From the NCBI GenBank assembly GCA_964447605.1, contig CAYUTA010000021.1, positions 1 through 40,222 on the forward strand: a stretch of DNA of 40,222 nucleotides, in the 5' to 3' direction. The stretch is from CAYUTA01 sp964447605. GTDB lineage: Bacteria > Bacillota > Clostridia > Christensenellales > CAG-138. The notes beneath the pieces were generated by a model that was given only the letters and a program-made list of their open reading frames with translations, did not search any database and had not been told where the DNA came from. How positions within the stretch are numbered: the stretch's first letter is position 1; the number at the start of each line of letters is the position of its first letter. This document shows, piece after piece, positions 32,368-39,649 of the stretch. Made by a program: the position numbers and the translations under genes.

Positions 32368-33708
32368 TTACAGTCTCTCCTCTCCAGTCAGAATTTCACC
32401 GTTCAAGCCTGTCAGCCGCACGCGCGCAAGCGCGCCCTCGCAGCCGGTCAGATTCGTTTGGACCCGCGCATAGTTGCCCGTATACCCCGCGCCGTCCCGC
32501 TCGATGAGCACCACGGCCTCCGTGCCGAGCTGCGCGGTCAAAAAGGCGTGCGTCAGGCGCGCCCCCAACGCGATCAGCTCCCTTGCGCGCGCCTCTCTGA
32601 CGGCGTTTGGCAGTTGCCCCGGCATGGCTGCCGCCGGGGTGCCGCGCCGCACGGAAAAGGGAAACACGTGTATGCGCGCAAATTGCATCTGCTCAACAAA
32701 GGCGAGCGAATCGGCGTGCTCGGCCTCCGTTTCACCGCAAAAGCCCGCAATCACGTCCGTGGTCACCGCGCAATCCGGCATGGCCGCGCGCAGCAGCGAC
32801 GCCGCGCGCGCGTATTCCGCCGTTGTGTAGCGGCGGCGCATGCGAAAAAGCACACCATCCGAGCCGCTTTGCAGCGAAAGATGAAACTGGCGGCAGATTT
32901 TCTCATTGCCGGTAACCGCCCGCACGAACCGCTCGTCGACAAACCCCGGCTCGAGCGAGCCGAGCCGCACGCGCGCCAGTCCGTCGATGCCCTGCGTTAA
33001 CGAAAGCGCGTCAAGCAGGTCGCAATCGCCCAGATCGCGCCCATAGCTGGCCAGATGGATGCCCGTAAGCACGATTTCGCGGTAGCCCTTTGCGGCCAAC
33101 GCCTCCAGCTGCGCGCGCGTATCGGCAAGCGTACGGGAACGGACCGGGCCGCGGGCATGGGGGATGATGCAGTAGGCGCAGTGGTTCGCGCAGCCATCCT
33201 GAATCTTGAGCGTGGCGCGCGTCCGCCCGTCGCGCACGGCATTGAGCGGCTCGAATGCGCGCGCTTCCCGCGCGTCGGTTACAAAGGAGAGCGCCGGCGC
33301 CAGGGCGTCCGCTTCCCCGGCCGCCCGATCCATGCGCGTGGGGGGGGCGCCCCGGTTCGCCGCACGGGCCGCAAGCGCGCCCTGCACCCGCCCGACAATG
33401 GCGGAACGCCCGATTGTGCCGAGCACGAGCCCCACGCCCGGCAGCGCGGCAACCGCCTGCGCGTCGGACTGCGCATAGCAGCCCACCGCCGCAATCAGCG
33501 CGTCCGGGCTCCGTTTATGGGCGCGCGCAATCAGCCTGCGCGACTTGCTGTCGCTCATACCCGTCACAGTGCAGGTGTTCACCACGTACACGTCCGCAAC
33601 AGACGAAAAAGGAACGACCGCAAAGCCCGCCGCCTCGAACAGCGCCCGCATGGCCTGCGTCTCATAATGGTTGACCTTGCAGCCGAGCGTGGCAAACGCA
33701 ACGTTCAC
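32368..33708 (-). CDS. mtaB: tRNA t6A37 methylthiotransferase MtaB
   Basis: 446 aa. Radical-SAM methylthiotransferase that makes ms2t6A at position 37 of ANN-decoding tRNAs. The N-terminal UPF0004 domain binds one 4Fe-4S cluster through C10, C46 and C77. The radical-SAM cluster is C173, C177 and C180 (CANHCAYC) and a short TRAM domain ends the protein. The sequence FATLGCKVNHYETQAM is typical of MtaB rather than MiaB or RimO. Overlaps rsmE by 4 bases. Confidence 0.95.
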   Translation of the reverse strand: MNVAFATLGCKVNHYETQAMRALFEAAGFAVVPFSSVADVYVVNTCTVTGMSDSKSRRLIARAHKRSPDALIAAVGCYAQSDAQAVAALPGVGLVLGTIGRSAIVGRVQGALAARAANRGAPPTRMDRAAGEADALAPALSFVTDAREARAFEPLNAVRDGRTRATLKIQDGCANHCAYCIIPHARGPVRSRTLADTRAQLEALAAKGYREIVLTGIHLASYGRDLGDCDLLDALSLTQGIDGLARVRLGSLEPGFVDERFVRAVTGNEKICRQFHLSLQSGSDGVLFRMRRRYTTAEYARAASLLRAAMPDCAVTTDVIAGFCGETEAEHADSLAFVEQMQFARIHVFPFSVRRGTPAAAMPGQLPNAVREARARELIALGARLTHAFLTAQLGTEAVVLIERDGAGYTGNYARVQTNLTGCEGALARVRLTGLNGEILTGEERL

Positions 33709-34424
33709 TTTTCCACCTCATACAGAATCTGCGCGAGCATGGCCATGCCGGCGGTCTCCGTGCGCAGAATCCGCGCGCCAAGCGAAACCGTGACCGCGCC
33801 GCGCTCCGTCAGGCGCGCAATCTCCTCCGGGGTGAACCCGCCTTCAGGGCCTATGAGCACGCCCATGCGCTTTACGCCCCTGCGAGCCCTGAGCGCGGCC
33901 TTGAGCGTAACGGCCCGTTCGTCCTCATACGCGATCAAAAACAGCTCGAACGCGGCCGGGTCGAGCGTTTCGATGCGCGTCAACGCCTCAAAACGGGGGA
34001 TGATGCCGCGGCGGCTCTGCTTGGCGGCTTCCTCGGCAATGCGCTGGTAGCGCACGCGTTTGATTTCAAAGTTGCTGGTCGGCTGTGCCACGCAGCGGCG
34101 GCTGACAACCGGCACAATGGCTTCCGCGCCCAGCTCGGTGCACTTTTGCACAATCAGCTCCATCTTGCCCGTTTTGGGCAGACATTGAAGCACGCTCACG
34201 CGGCACTTTGGCTCCGCTTTGGACGCGTGCGGCCTGCCGACGGAGCAGATCACCGCATCGTCGCAAAGCCCGGTGATGACCGCGCCGTACTCGCTGCCGC
34301 GGCCGTCGCACAGCGTCACCTCGTCGCCGGGCTTTAAGCGCAGCACGCGCACCACATGGCGTACGTCGTCGCCTGTGATCTGCGCCGTGCCGGCTGCAAT
34401 CTGATCGGTAAAGAATCGGTGCAT
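33705..34424 (-). CDS. rsmE: 16S rRNA U1498 N3-methyltransferase RsmE
   Basis: 239 aa from ATG 34424 with GGGAGGAAA upstream. SPOUT-fold signatures: HVVRVLRLKPGDEVTLCDGRG in the N-terminal PUA-like part, KMELIVQKCTELGAEAIVPV, then the knot LIGPEGGFTPEEI and LGARILRTETA. It overlaps mtaB and follows prmA by 16 bp. Confidence 0.95.
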   Translation of the reverse strand: MHRFFTDQIAAGTAQITGDDVRHVVRVLRLKPGDEVTLCDGRGSEYGAVITGLCDDAVICSVGRPHASKAEPKCRVSVLQCLPKTGKMELIVQKCTELGAEAIVPVVSRRCVAQPTSNFEIKRVRYQRIAEEAAKQSRRGIIPRFEALTRIETLDPAAFELFLIAYEDERAVTLKAALRARRGVKRMGVLIGPEGGFTPEEIARLTERGAVTVSLGARILRTETAGMAMLAQILYEVEK

Positions 34425-34440
34425 GCCCTGTTTCCTCCCG

Positions 34441-35403
34441 CTACCCTCTGGCCAGTATGGCAACCCAGCTCTCGGCTCCGCTGACGGCGGTTACGGCAAA
34501 ACCCGCCTCCTCCAGCCGGGCGAGCGCCTCGCCGCGTCGCTCGTCGATGATGCCGGAGGCGATGAACGGCGCGCCGGGCTTTAAGCAGCGCTTTGCAAAC
34601 GGCGCAATCCGGAGGATCACGTCCGCCACGATATTTGCGCATACCACGTCGTACGAGTCCAGAATGCGCGCGCAGAGCGCCTCGTCATGAAGCAGGTCGC
34701 CGATATGCACGCGGCAGGCCGCGCCCGCGATGCCGTTGAGCGCGGCGTTTTCCGCGGCGATCCGCTCCGCAATGGGATCGATATCCACGGCCACCGCCTC
34801 GGATGCGCCCAGCAGCAGCGCGGCTATGGACAATATCCCGCTGCCGCAGCCCAGGTCGAGCATGCGCGCGCCCGGCCGCACCGTACGCTCCAGAAATTCC
34901 AGGCACATGCGCGTGGTATGGTGCGTGCCCGTGCCGAATGCAACGCCGGGGTCCAGCCGCAGCACGATCCGGCCGTGCCCGGCGGGCTCCGCCTCCCAGC
35001 TTGGCAAAACGAGCAGCCGCTCGCCGACCGGCAGCGGCTTATAGTACGCCTTCCAGTTGTTTTCCCAGTCCGCGTCGTCTACACGTGTGATCACCACGGA
35101 CAGCGGGCCGGGGTCAACCCCTGTTTCGAGCGTTTTCAGCCGGGCGACGGCCTCCTTGACGGACGCAAGCCGCGCGGCGCTTTCCGGCACGTCGGCCAGA
35201 TACGCCTTTACGCACGGCACATCCGCGCCGATCCTGTCCGCATCGGCAAAATCCCAGTAAACGGCGCGTTCGTTGAGAAACGCCATCGCGCGTTCCCGGC
35301 TCTCCTCAATGGACACCTGATCAATGCCCGCGCCGGACAGCGCGGCGCAGACCAGATCCGTGCCGGCATCGGTGGTGTAGACGGCAATTTCCAGCCATTG
35401 CAT
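34441..35403 (-). CDS. prmA: ribosomal protein L11 methyltransferase PrmA
   Basis: 320 aa from ATG 35403, GGAGG 10 bases upstream. The N-terminal L11-binding domain (1-130) is joined to a SAM-dependent domain with DPGVAFGTGTHHTTRMCLE, MLDLGCGSGILSIAA, VAVDIDP and the active-site VCANIVADVI. It is the first gene of the minus-strand operon and has a strong promoter about 85 bp upstream. Confidence 0.95.
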   Translation of the reverse strand: MQWLEIAVYTTDAGTDLVCAALSGAGIDQVSIEESRERAMAFLNERAVYWDFADADRIGADVPCVKAYLADVPESAARLASVKEAVARLKTLETGVDPGPLSVVITRVDDADWENNWKAYYKPLPVGERLLVLPSWEAEPAGHGRIVLRLDPGVAFGTGTHHTTRMCLEFLERTVRPGARMLDLGCGSGILSIAALLLGASEAVAVDIDPIAERIAAENAALNGIAGAACRVHIGDLLHDEALCARILDSYDVVCANIVADVILRIAPFAKRCLKPGAPFIASGIIDERRGEALARLEEAGFAVTAVSGAESWVAILARG

Positions 35404-35484
35404 GATAAAGCGGTCCTCCCTGCGGCGTTGCCGCCGCGATGGCGCGCCCCCTGCGGAACTCCGCTGCAAAAGGCGCGTATATGA

Positions 35485-35513
35485 ATTATACATGCATTTG
35501 CCCGCGCGGGCAA
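35485..35513 (-). promoter_or_regulatory. promoter of prmA operon
   Basis: Minus strand TTGCCC (35508-35513), 17 bp, TATAAT (35485-35490). The -35 is part of the palindrome TTGCCCGCGCGGGCAA (35498-35513), which could be a repressor site. Confidence 0.7.
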
Positions 35514-35651
35514 TGGTCTTGGCGACGGTTTCACACAGGATTGCGCGCACGCGGCGGAAAAAAGCGTCAACATGCGGTCATGGAAAGGGATCGGATGTGC
35601 GGCAGGAGAGACGTTCCCGGAAGCGGCGCATGACGGGGCATGGAAATATGA

Positions 35652-35680
35652 TTGCATATGCGCCCGCGTTTTCGTATAAT
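35652..35680 (+). promoter_or_regulatory. promoter upstream of radA
   Basis: TTGCAT (35652-35657), 17 bp, TATAAT (35675-35680), giving an unusually long leader of about 350 nt before radA. Confidence 0.65.
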
Positions 35681-36035
35681 ACAGGCAGCCTTTCGTAATG
35701 AAACGCACCGATACCGGCCGCCGTGCGGGGAACCCGGGATACGCGCCCGTTTTCACACACATCCTCCGCCGGCTGAAGGAATCCCGCCGCCGAGCGTCAG
35801 GTCGGCGTATCAAAAAAAGGTTGCCGTCGGGATTGCGCGGCCAATCCTGTGACGAAAAGATGCAGGATTCAGCATACCGGGCAAATCCGTTAAATGCAGC
35901 GGCATATGCGGTGATTTTGACGCCCTCACGGGCGGCGGCAAGGCCGCGCGAACGAATCGGCGCCGCGTATATGCGGCGTTTGCGCAATCCGGCGGATGAA
36001 TTGGGACCGGCGCGTCGTGCCGGCGGAAGGGGAAT

Positions 36036-37382
36036 ATGGCTAAGGAAAAAACACTCTATATCTGCGGTGAATGCGGCTATGAAACGGCCAAGTGGATGGG
36101 CCGCTGCCCCGCGTGCGACAGCTGGAACACGCTTGTGGAGGCGCAGGCGGTCAAAACCCGGCCGGCAGCGGGCATAGCCGCGCGCGCGCAGCTGCTTTCG
36201 GAGGTTGTCCGGCTGCCGGAAAAACGCGTGTCCACAAACATTGCGGAGCTGGACCGCGTGCTGGGCGGCGGGCTGATCCGCGGCATGGCCGTGCTGCTGG
36301 GCGGCGACCCGGGCATCGGCAAATCCACGCTGCTGCTGCAGGCGGCGGATCAGCTGGCGGGCGGCGCGGCGGTGCTGTATGTTTCCGGCGAAGAGAGCGC
36401 GGCGCAGATTAAGCTGCGTGCCGAACGGCTTGGCGTAAAAAACGACATGCGTATCCTGTGCGAAACGGAGCTGGAAAACGCGCTGGCCGAGGCCGATGCG
36501 CGCAAGGCCGAAATTTTGATCGTGGACTCCATCCAGACGATGTATGTCGACGAGAATACCGGCTCGCCGGGCAGTGTGTCCCAGGTGCGCGCCGCGACCG
36601 TCCGGCTGACCCGCTATGCCAAGGAAACGGGCGTAGCCGTGCTGATCGTAGGGCATGTGACCAAGGACGGCAACATTGCCGGGCCGCGGGTGCTCGAGCA
36701 CATTGTGGACACGGTGCTGTATTTTGAGGGCGACCGCCGCGAGGGGCTGCGGCTGCTGCGCGCGGTGAAGAACCGCTTTGGCTCCACCAACGAGGTCGGC
36801 GTGTTTGAGATGTGCGACAATGGCATGCGCGAGGTGACGGACCCTTCGCAGCTGTTCCTTTCCGGCGCGTGCGCGCCGGGCTGCGCGGTTACCTGCGCAC
36901 TCGAAGGCTCCCGGCCCATCCTGGCCGAGGTGCAGGCGCTGCTGGCCGCCAATGCGTTTTCCAACCCGCGCCGCGCCGCCACGGGCGTGGACGTCAGCCG
37001 ACTGAACCTGCTGCTGGCCGTGCTGGAGAAGCACGCGCACCTCAAGCTTTCAGACAAGGACGTGTATGTCAACGTGGTGGGAAATCTGCGCCTTGACGAG
37101 CGGAGCGCGGACCTGGCCGTTTCGCTGTGCATTGCCAGCGCGCTCATGGACGTTGCGCTGCCACAAAACACCGCGGCGCTCGGCGAGATCGGGCTTACGG
37201 GCGAACTGCGGGGAATCACCAGACCCGACGTACGCATTGCCGAATGCGCGCGCCTGGGCTACAAAACCATCCTTGCGCCCAGGTCGCTTAAAAAGACAAG
37301 GGCCGACGGGATAACGCTCGTACCCATTGCGACCATCGGTGAAGCAATTTCGTATTGCTCCAAACGAAAGCTTGTGCTATAA
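36036..37382 (+). CDS. radA: DNA repair protein RadA (Sms)
   Basis: 448 aa. N-terminal C4 zinc finger C10/C13/C24/C27, Walker A GGDPGIGKST (89-98), Walker B-type ILIVDSIQTM, the RadA-specific KNRFG motif (245-249) and a Lon-like C-terminal domain with GLTGELRG. It drives branch migration in recombination repair. RBS GGAAGGGGAAT. A tRNA promoter lies in its last codons. Confidence 0.97.
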   Translation: MAKEKTLYICGECGYETAKWMGRCPACDSWNTLVEAQAVKTRPAAGIAARAQLLSEVVRLPEKRVSTNIAELDRVLGGGLIRGMAVLLGGDPGIGKSTLLLQAADQLAGGAAVLYVSGEESAAQIKLRAERLGVKNDMRILCETELENALAEADARKAEILIVDSIQTMYVDENTGSPGSVSQVRAATVRLTRYAKETGVAVLIVGHVTKDGNIAGPRVLEHIVDTVLYFEGDRREGLRLLRAVKNRFGSTNEVGVFEMCDNGMREVTDPSQLFLSGACAPGCAVTCALEGSRPILAEVQALLAANAFSNPRRAATGVDVSRLNLLLAVLEKHAHLKLSDKDVYVNVVGNLRLDERSADLAVSLCIASALMDVALPQNTAALGEIGLTGELRGITRPDVRIAECARLGYKTILAPRSLKKTRADGITLVPIATIGEAISYCSKRKLVL

Positions 37383-37383
37383 T
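37355..37383 (+). promoter_or_regulatory. tRNA-Arg promoter inside the 3' end of radA
   Basis: TTGCTC (37355-37360), 17 bp, TATAAT (37378-37383), the -10 overlapping the radA stop codon. Transcription from about 37390 would include both broken tRNA copies before the intact tRNA. Confidence 0.7.
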
Positions 37384-37460
37384 GCCAATGGCGCCGCACG
37401 GTACCCTGTCGGCGAATCCCGGGGCGGAAGCTCCGGTCTGCAAAAACCTGAAGCATGTAC

Positions 37461-37535
37461 GTACCCGCAGTTCGGCTGGACAGAGCGTTGGACTCCGACC
37501 GTCGCAGCCACGGAATATGCAAGAAAAGTGAATAT
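37461..37535 (+). pseudogene. broken tandem tRNA-Arg copy 1
   Basis: GTACCCGCAGTTCGGCTGG... matches the 5' half of the downstream tRNA (acceptor strand, D arm, GTTGGACTCCGAC anticodon region). It then continues as unrelated sequence (GGAATATGCAAG) with no T arm or CCA. It shares its 3' part with copy 2, so the pair arose by tandem duplication. Confidence 0.75.
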
Positions 37536-37616
37536 GTACCCGTAGCTCAGCTGGATAGAGCGTTGGACTCCGACTCTGACCGCCGTAGCTTCGGGATATG
37601 CAGAAAAAATGAATAT
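37536..37616 (+). pseudogene. broken tandem tRNA-Arg copy 2
   Basis: GTACCCGTAGCTCAGCTGG... keeps a perfect D arm and the CCG anticodon loop but the 3' half is replaced by CCGTAGCTTCGGGATATGC, so the T arm and acceptor pairing are lost apart from CCCG/CGGG. The following GAATATGT directly abuts the intact tRNA. Confidence 0.75.
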
Positions 37617-37693
37617 GTGCCTGTAGCTCAGCTGGATAGAGTATCAGACTCCGACTCTGAGGGTCGAAGGTTCGAATCCTTTCAGGCACGCCA
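37617..37693 (+). tRNA. tRNA-Arg(CCG)
   Basis: 77 nt including encoded CCA. Acceptor GTGCCTG/CAGGCAC, D arm GCTC...GAGT, anticodon stem TCAGA/TCTGA with loop CTCCGAC (anticodon CCG), and T stem GAAGG/CTTTC with loop TTCGAAT. Decodes CGG. It is the last chromosomal feature before the conjugative-element remnant and its 3' end is a plausible integration site. Confidence 0.95.
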
Positions 37694-37696
37694 GAA

Positions 37697-37733
37697 AAAT
37701 CCCCGGGAACTCTAAGGTTTCCGGGGATTTATC
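37697..37733 (+). terminator. terminator after tRNA-Arg
   Basis: AAATCCCCGG (37697-37706) pairs with CCGGGGATTT (37721-37730), followed by ATC. A typical strong hairpin only 3 bases after the CCA. Confidence 0.75.
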
Positions 37734-37739
37734 GTACTA

Positions 37740-37959
37740 AGGGGAAGCATGTTATTGAAATAGTTTAATGCATTTAATGTATTTTCGGAAACAAGTAGAA
37801 ACTTGAACATGCAGAAATTGGATAAAAATGCGATTCGCTTTCCTCTTTCAAATACGGATTTAATGCATTTTTAATGCACACGGGTACAAAACACCCGATA
37901 ACAAGCTGCTCTTAATAGGCACAAAAGAAACAATAGAAAATGAAATGGAGGAAAACAAC
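37740..37959. other. AT-rich segment with TTTAATGCATTT repeats
   Basis: A sharp fall in GC content directly after the tRNA terminator. TTTAATGCATTT occurs at 37765 and nearly again at 37859 and 37868 (TTAATGCATTTTTAATGCA). No ORF is supportable. It is probably the left end of an integrated element; the repeats may be recombinase or excisionase arm sites (inference). Confidence 0.45.
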
Positions 37960-38358
37960 ATGGAAAACAAAGCACCCACCCCCGCCGATATTCTTGTCGA
38001 ACATGGCATTCTTACACCGAGCGGCAAAGCCGACAATCACGTTGTCAGTATTGTTTCTGGCGCACTGACCGCCAAATTGGTCGATGCAATTTGGTCGTCC
38101 GTAGATAGAGATGCGGATGCACTTGAAGCATTGGAAAGCTATTTGTGGGAGTTGCACGACGGCGCGCAGTACAGAGGGGCCCTGTGCGCAGTCAAAGCAT
38201 TATACCTTGCAAACGGTTTGCCCTTTGCTGAGACGTTGGAAACGATTATGGAGGCGGATAATTCCGATTTGCTTGCATCGTTCCTATATGAATTTCTCAT
38301 GGACTTTGATGATGCAAAACTTGACCTCAATGACGGCGAGACTGAAATGGAAGATTAA
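37960..38358 (+). CDS. small acidic protein of the mobile remnant
   Basis: 132 aa from ATG 37960 (GGAGG 8 bases upstream; an ATG at 37945 overlaps that RBS). MENKAPTPADILVEHGILTPSGK..., helical and acidic, ending DLNDGETEMED. It is soluble, with no motif that I can name. It lies before parA as do similar small genes in Firmicutes conjugative elements. Lower GC than the chromosome. Confidence 0.8.
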   Translation: MENKAPTPADILVEHGILTPSGKADNHVVSIVSGALTAKLVDAIWSSVDRDADALEALESYLWELHDGAQYRGALCAVKALYLANGLPFAETLETIMEADNSDLLASFLYEFLMDFDDAKLDLNDGETEMED

Positions 38359-38376
38359 GTATCTTTTTCATTCGCA

Positions 38377-38440
38377 ATAGGAGCATAATCGCTCCTATCA
38401 GATAGAAGCCGCTTGCGCTCAATGTGCAGGCGGCTTTTTA
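38377..38440 (+). terminator. double hairpin and terminator before parA
   Basis: First hairpin ATAGGAGC/GCTCCTAT (38377-38398). Second AGCCGCTTGC/GCAGGCGGCT (38407-38435, one G-T pair), followed by TTTTT. The parA RBS begins only 6 bases later, so most transcripts from upstream should end before parA. Confidence 0.75.
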
Positions 38441-38460
38441 TATGGAAGGAGGAACACGAC

Positions 38461-39108
38461 ATGACAAAGGTAATTGCCTTTGCGAACCAAAAAGGCGGCG
38501 TCGCCAAGACGACCTCGGCAATCGCATTGGCACAGGCGCTTGCACTGGACGGGAAAAAGGTGCTGTTTTTCGATCTCGACCCGCAGGAGAACGCCTCGAA
38601 CACCTTGCGGCTTAACCGCGATGATTATCCCGGTCTGTACGACCTCATGACCGCAACCGAGGGCGACAAGGCCATCTTTGAACACTGCTTGCAGCGCGTA
38701 GAGGGTTGCATGAACATCACCGCTATACGCGGCGACTTGCGCCTATCCTCAGCGGACTTGCAGTTTAACCGGCAAGGGCGCGAGTTTATCATCCGCGAGG
38801 CGCTTGAACACAACATGGGCGCTTTCGATGTGGTTATCATGGACACGCCGCCCACGCTGGGCATTTTAACGGTGAACGCACTGACCAGCGCAAACACCGT
38901 CGTTGTGCCGGTTAGTCCGGACGGGTATTCGTTGCAGGGCTTTTATCAATTATATGACAACATTCGCGCCATCAAGAAGTATTCCAACCCCGACCTGAAA
39001 ATTGGCGGCATCCTCGTTACCCGCTATATACCGAAAACCATGGCCTCTACGTTCATGCGATACTTGGCTTTCGGCCCGCCGTGCCCCAACGTATCGTCCG
39101 TGATGTGA
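38461..39108 (+). CDS. ParA-family ATPase, C-terminally truncated
   Basis: 215 aa; RBS GGAAGGAGG. The deviant Walker A motif KGGVAKTT is at 11-18, with FFDLDPQENAS and VIMDTPPTLGILTVNAL as Walker A' and B. Usual family length is about 250-280. After GGILVTRY (about 39029) the frame no longer reads as ParA (IPKTMASTFMRYLAFG...) and stops early. At that point a different frame picks up the end of a VirD4-like protein, so a deletion joined the two genes. It would have partitioned or stabilised the element; now probably non-functional. Confidence 0.8.
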   Translation: MTKVIAFANQKGGVAKTTSAIALAQALALDGKKVLFFDLDPQENASNTLRLNRDDYPGLYDLMTATEGDKAIFEHCLQRVEGCMNITAIRGDLRLSSADLQFNRQGREFIIREALEHNMGAFDVVIMDTPPTLGILTVNALTSANTVVVPVSPDGYSLQGFYQLYDNIRAIKKYSNPDLKIGGILVTRYIPKTMASTFMRYLAFGPPCPNVSSVM

Positions 39109-39488
39109 AAGTCATGCTTTTCGACGCGCGGGCGAGTTACGGCAAGAGCAACGGCAGGAGCGGGAATTACTCTACCAACTATCAGATCAGCGGGCGTGAG
39201 CTGCTCGACGCTTCGGAGGTGCGAATGCTCGATAACCGCTACGCGCTGCTGTTCATTCGCGGGGAACGTCCCATCATGGACGAGAAGTACGACCTGATGA
39301 AGCACCCGAACATTGCGCTTATTAAGGACGGCGGCGCTGTGCCGTATATGCACGGCGAGGTCACGGAGGCGCTTGCGACGGTTTCCCTTGTGCGGGACTA
39401 TGACGAGAATCTACCCGCCACACAGCCGGAGGATGTGGGCTATGAAATGTTCTCCGATGAAGAAATACAAAAACTGACCGAGAATTGA
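39033..39488 (+). pseudogene. C-terminal fragment of VirD4/TraG-like coupling protein
   Basis: In the frame shifted relative to parA, the C-terminal part of a type IV coupling protein is readable: VKVMLFDARASYGKSNGRSGNYSTNYQ, GRELLDASEVRMLDNRYALLFIRGERPIMDEKYDLMKHPN. The ATPase domain is missing because of the deletion. GTG 39081 is the first in-frame start, without an RBS; the 135-aa product would lack activity. Confidence 0.8.
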
Positions 39489-39502
39489 GGAGGAAAAACA
39501 AA

Positions 39503-39649
39503 ATGTCCAAGAAAACAAAACGCATCTTTATCATGTTCTGCGCCCTTGTGTTGGTATTTTCCGTCACCACCACAGCCTTTGCCACGGACGATCCGTTGCA
39601 GGTTGTCAATAATTTTTCCGAGTTTAGTGCGCCCGTAAGCGGCAGATAA
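39503..39649 (+). CDS. Maff2-like conjugal transfer membrane protein, split by group II intron
   Basis: RBS GAGGAGGAAA, then MSKKTKRIFIMFCALVLVF (signal/helix 1), ending TTTAFATDDPLQVVNNFSEF. This is the N-terminal part of Maff2/VirB2-like proteins that normally continue with two membrane helices. At 39627 the group II intron starts after the first base of the next codon; the remaining 7 codons to the TAA at 39647-39649 are intron-derived. The 3' exon is beyond the window. It follows VirD4, the usual order in Clostridial ICEs. Confidence 0.75.
   Translation: MSKKTKRIFIMFCALVLVFSVTTTAFATDDPLQVVNNFSEFSAPVSGR

Larger units (their letters stand above)
35404..36035. other. divergent regulatory region prmA-radA
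   Basis: 632 bp with no supportable ORF; a 159-codon frame from 35698 overlaps radA and has shadow-like composition. It holds divergent strong promoters at 35485-35513 (minus) and 35652-35680 (plus). The radA leader of about 350 nt is long enough to hold a regulatory RNA; it is GC-rich, with short hairpins but no riboswitch I recognise. Confidence 0.5.

Noticed and set aside
35698..36177. 159-codon ORF just after the TATAAT box
   Set aside because: Overlaps radA by 142 bp, Arg-rich without domains; better explained as leader.
35208..37040. 610-aa minus-strand frame and similar long frames at 23725-25437 (+) and 29642-30664 (-)
   Set aside because: Overlap well-identified genes (radA, GT-C-like, dehydrogenase) in other frames; no motif, no RBS, shadow composition.
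37461..37616. Two additional functional tRNA-Arg genes
   Set aside because: T arm and 3' acceptor strand are absent in both copies.
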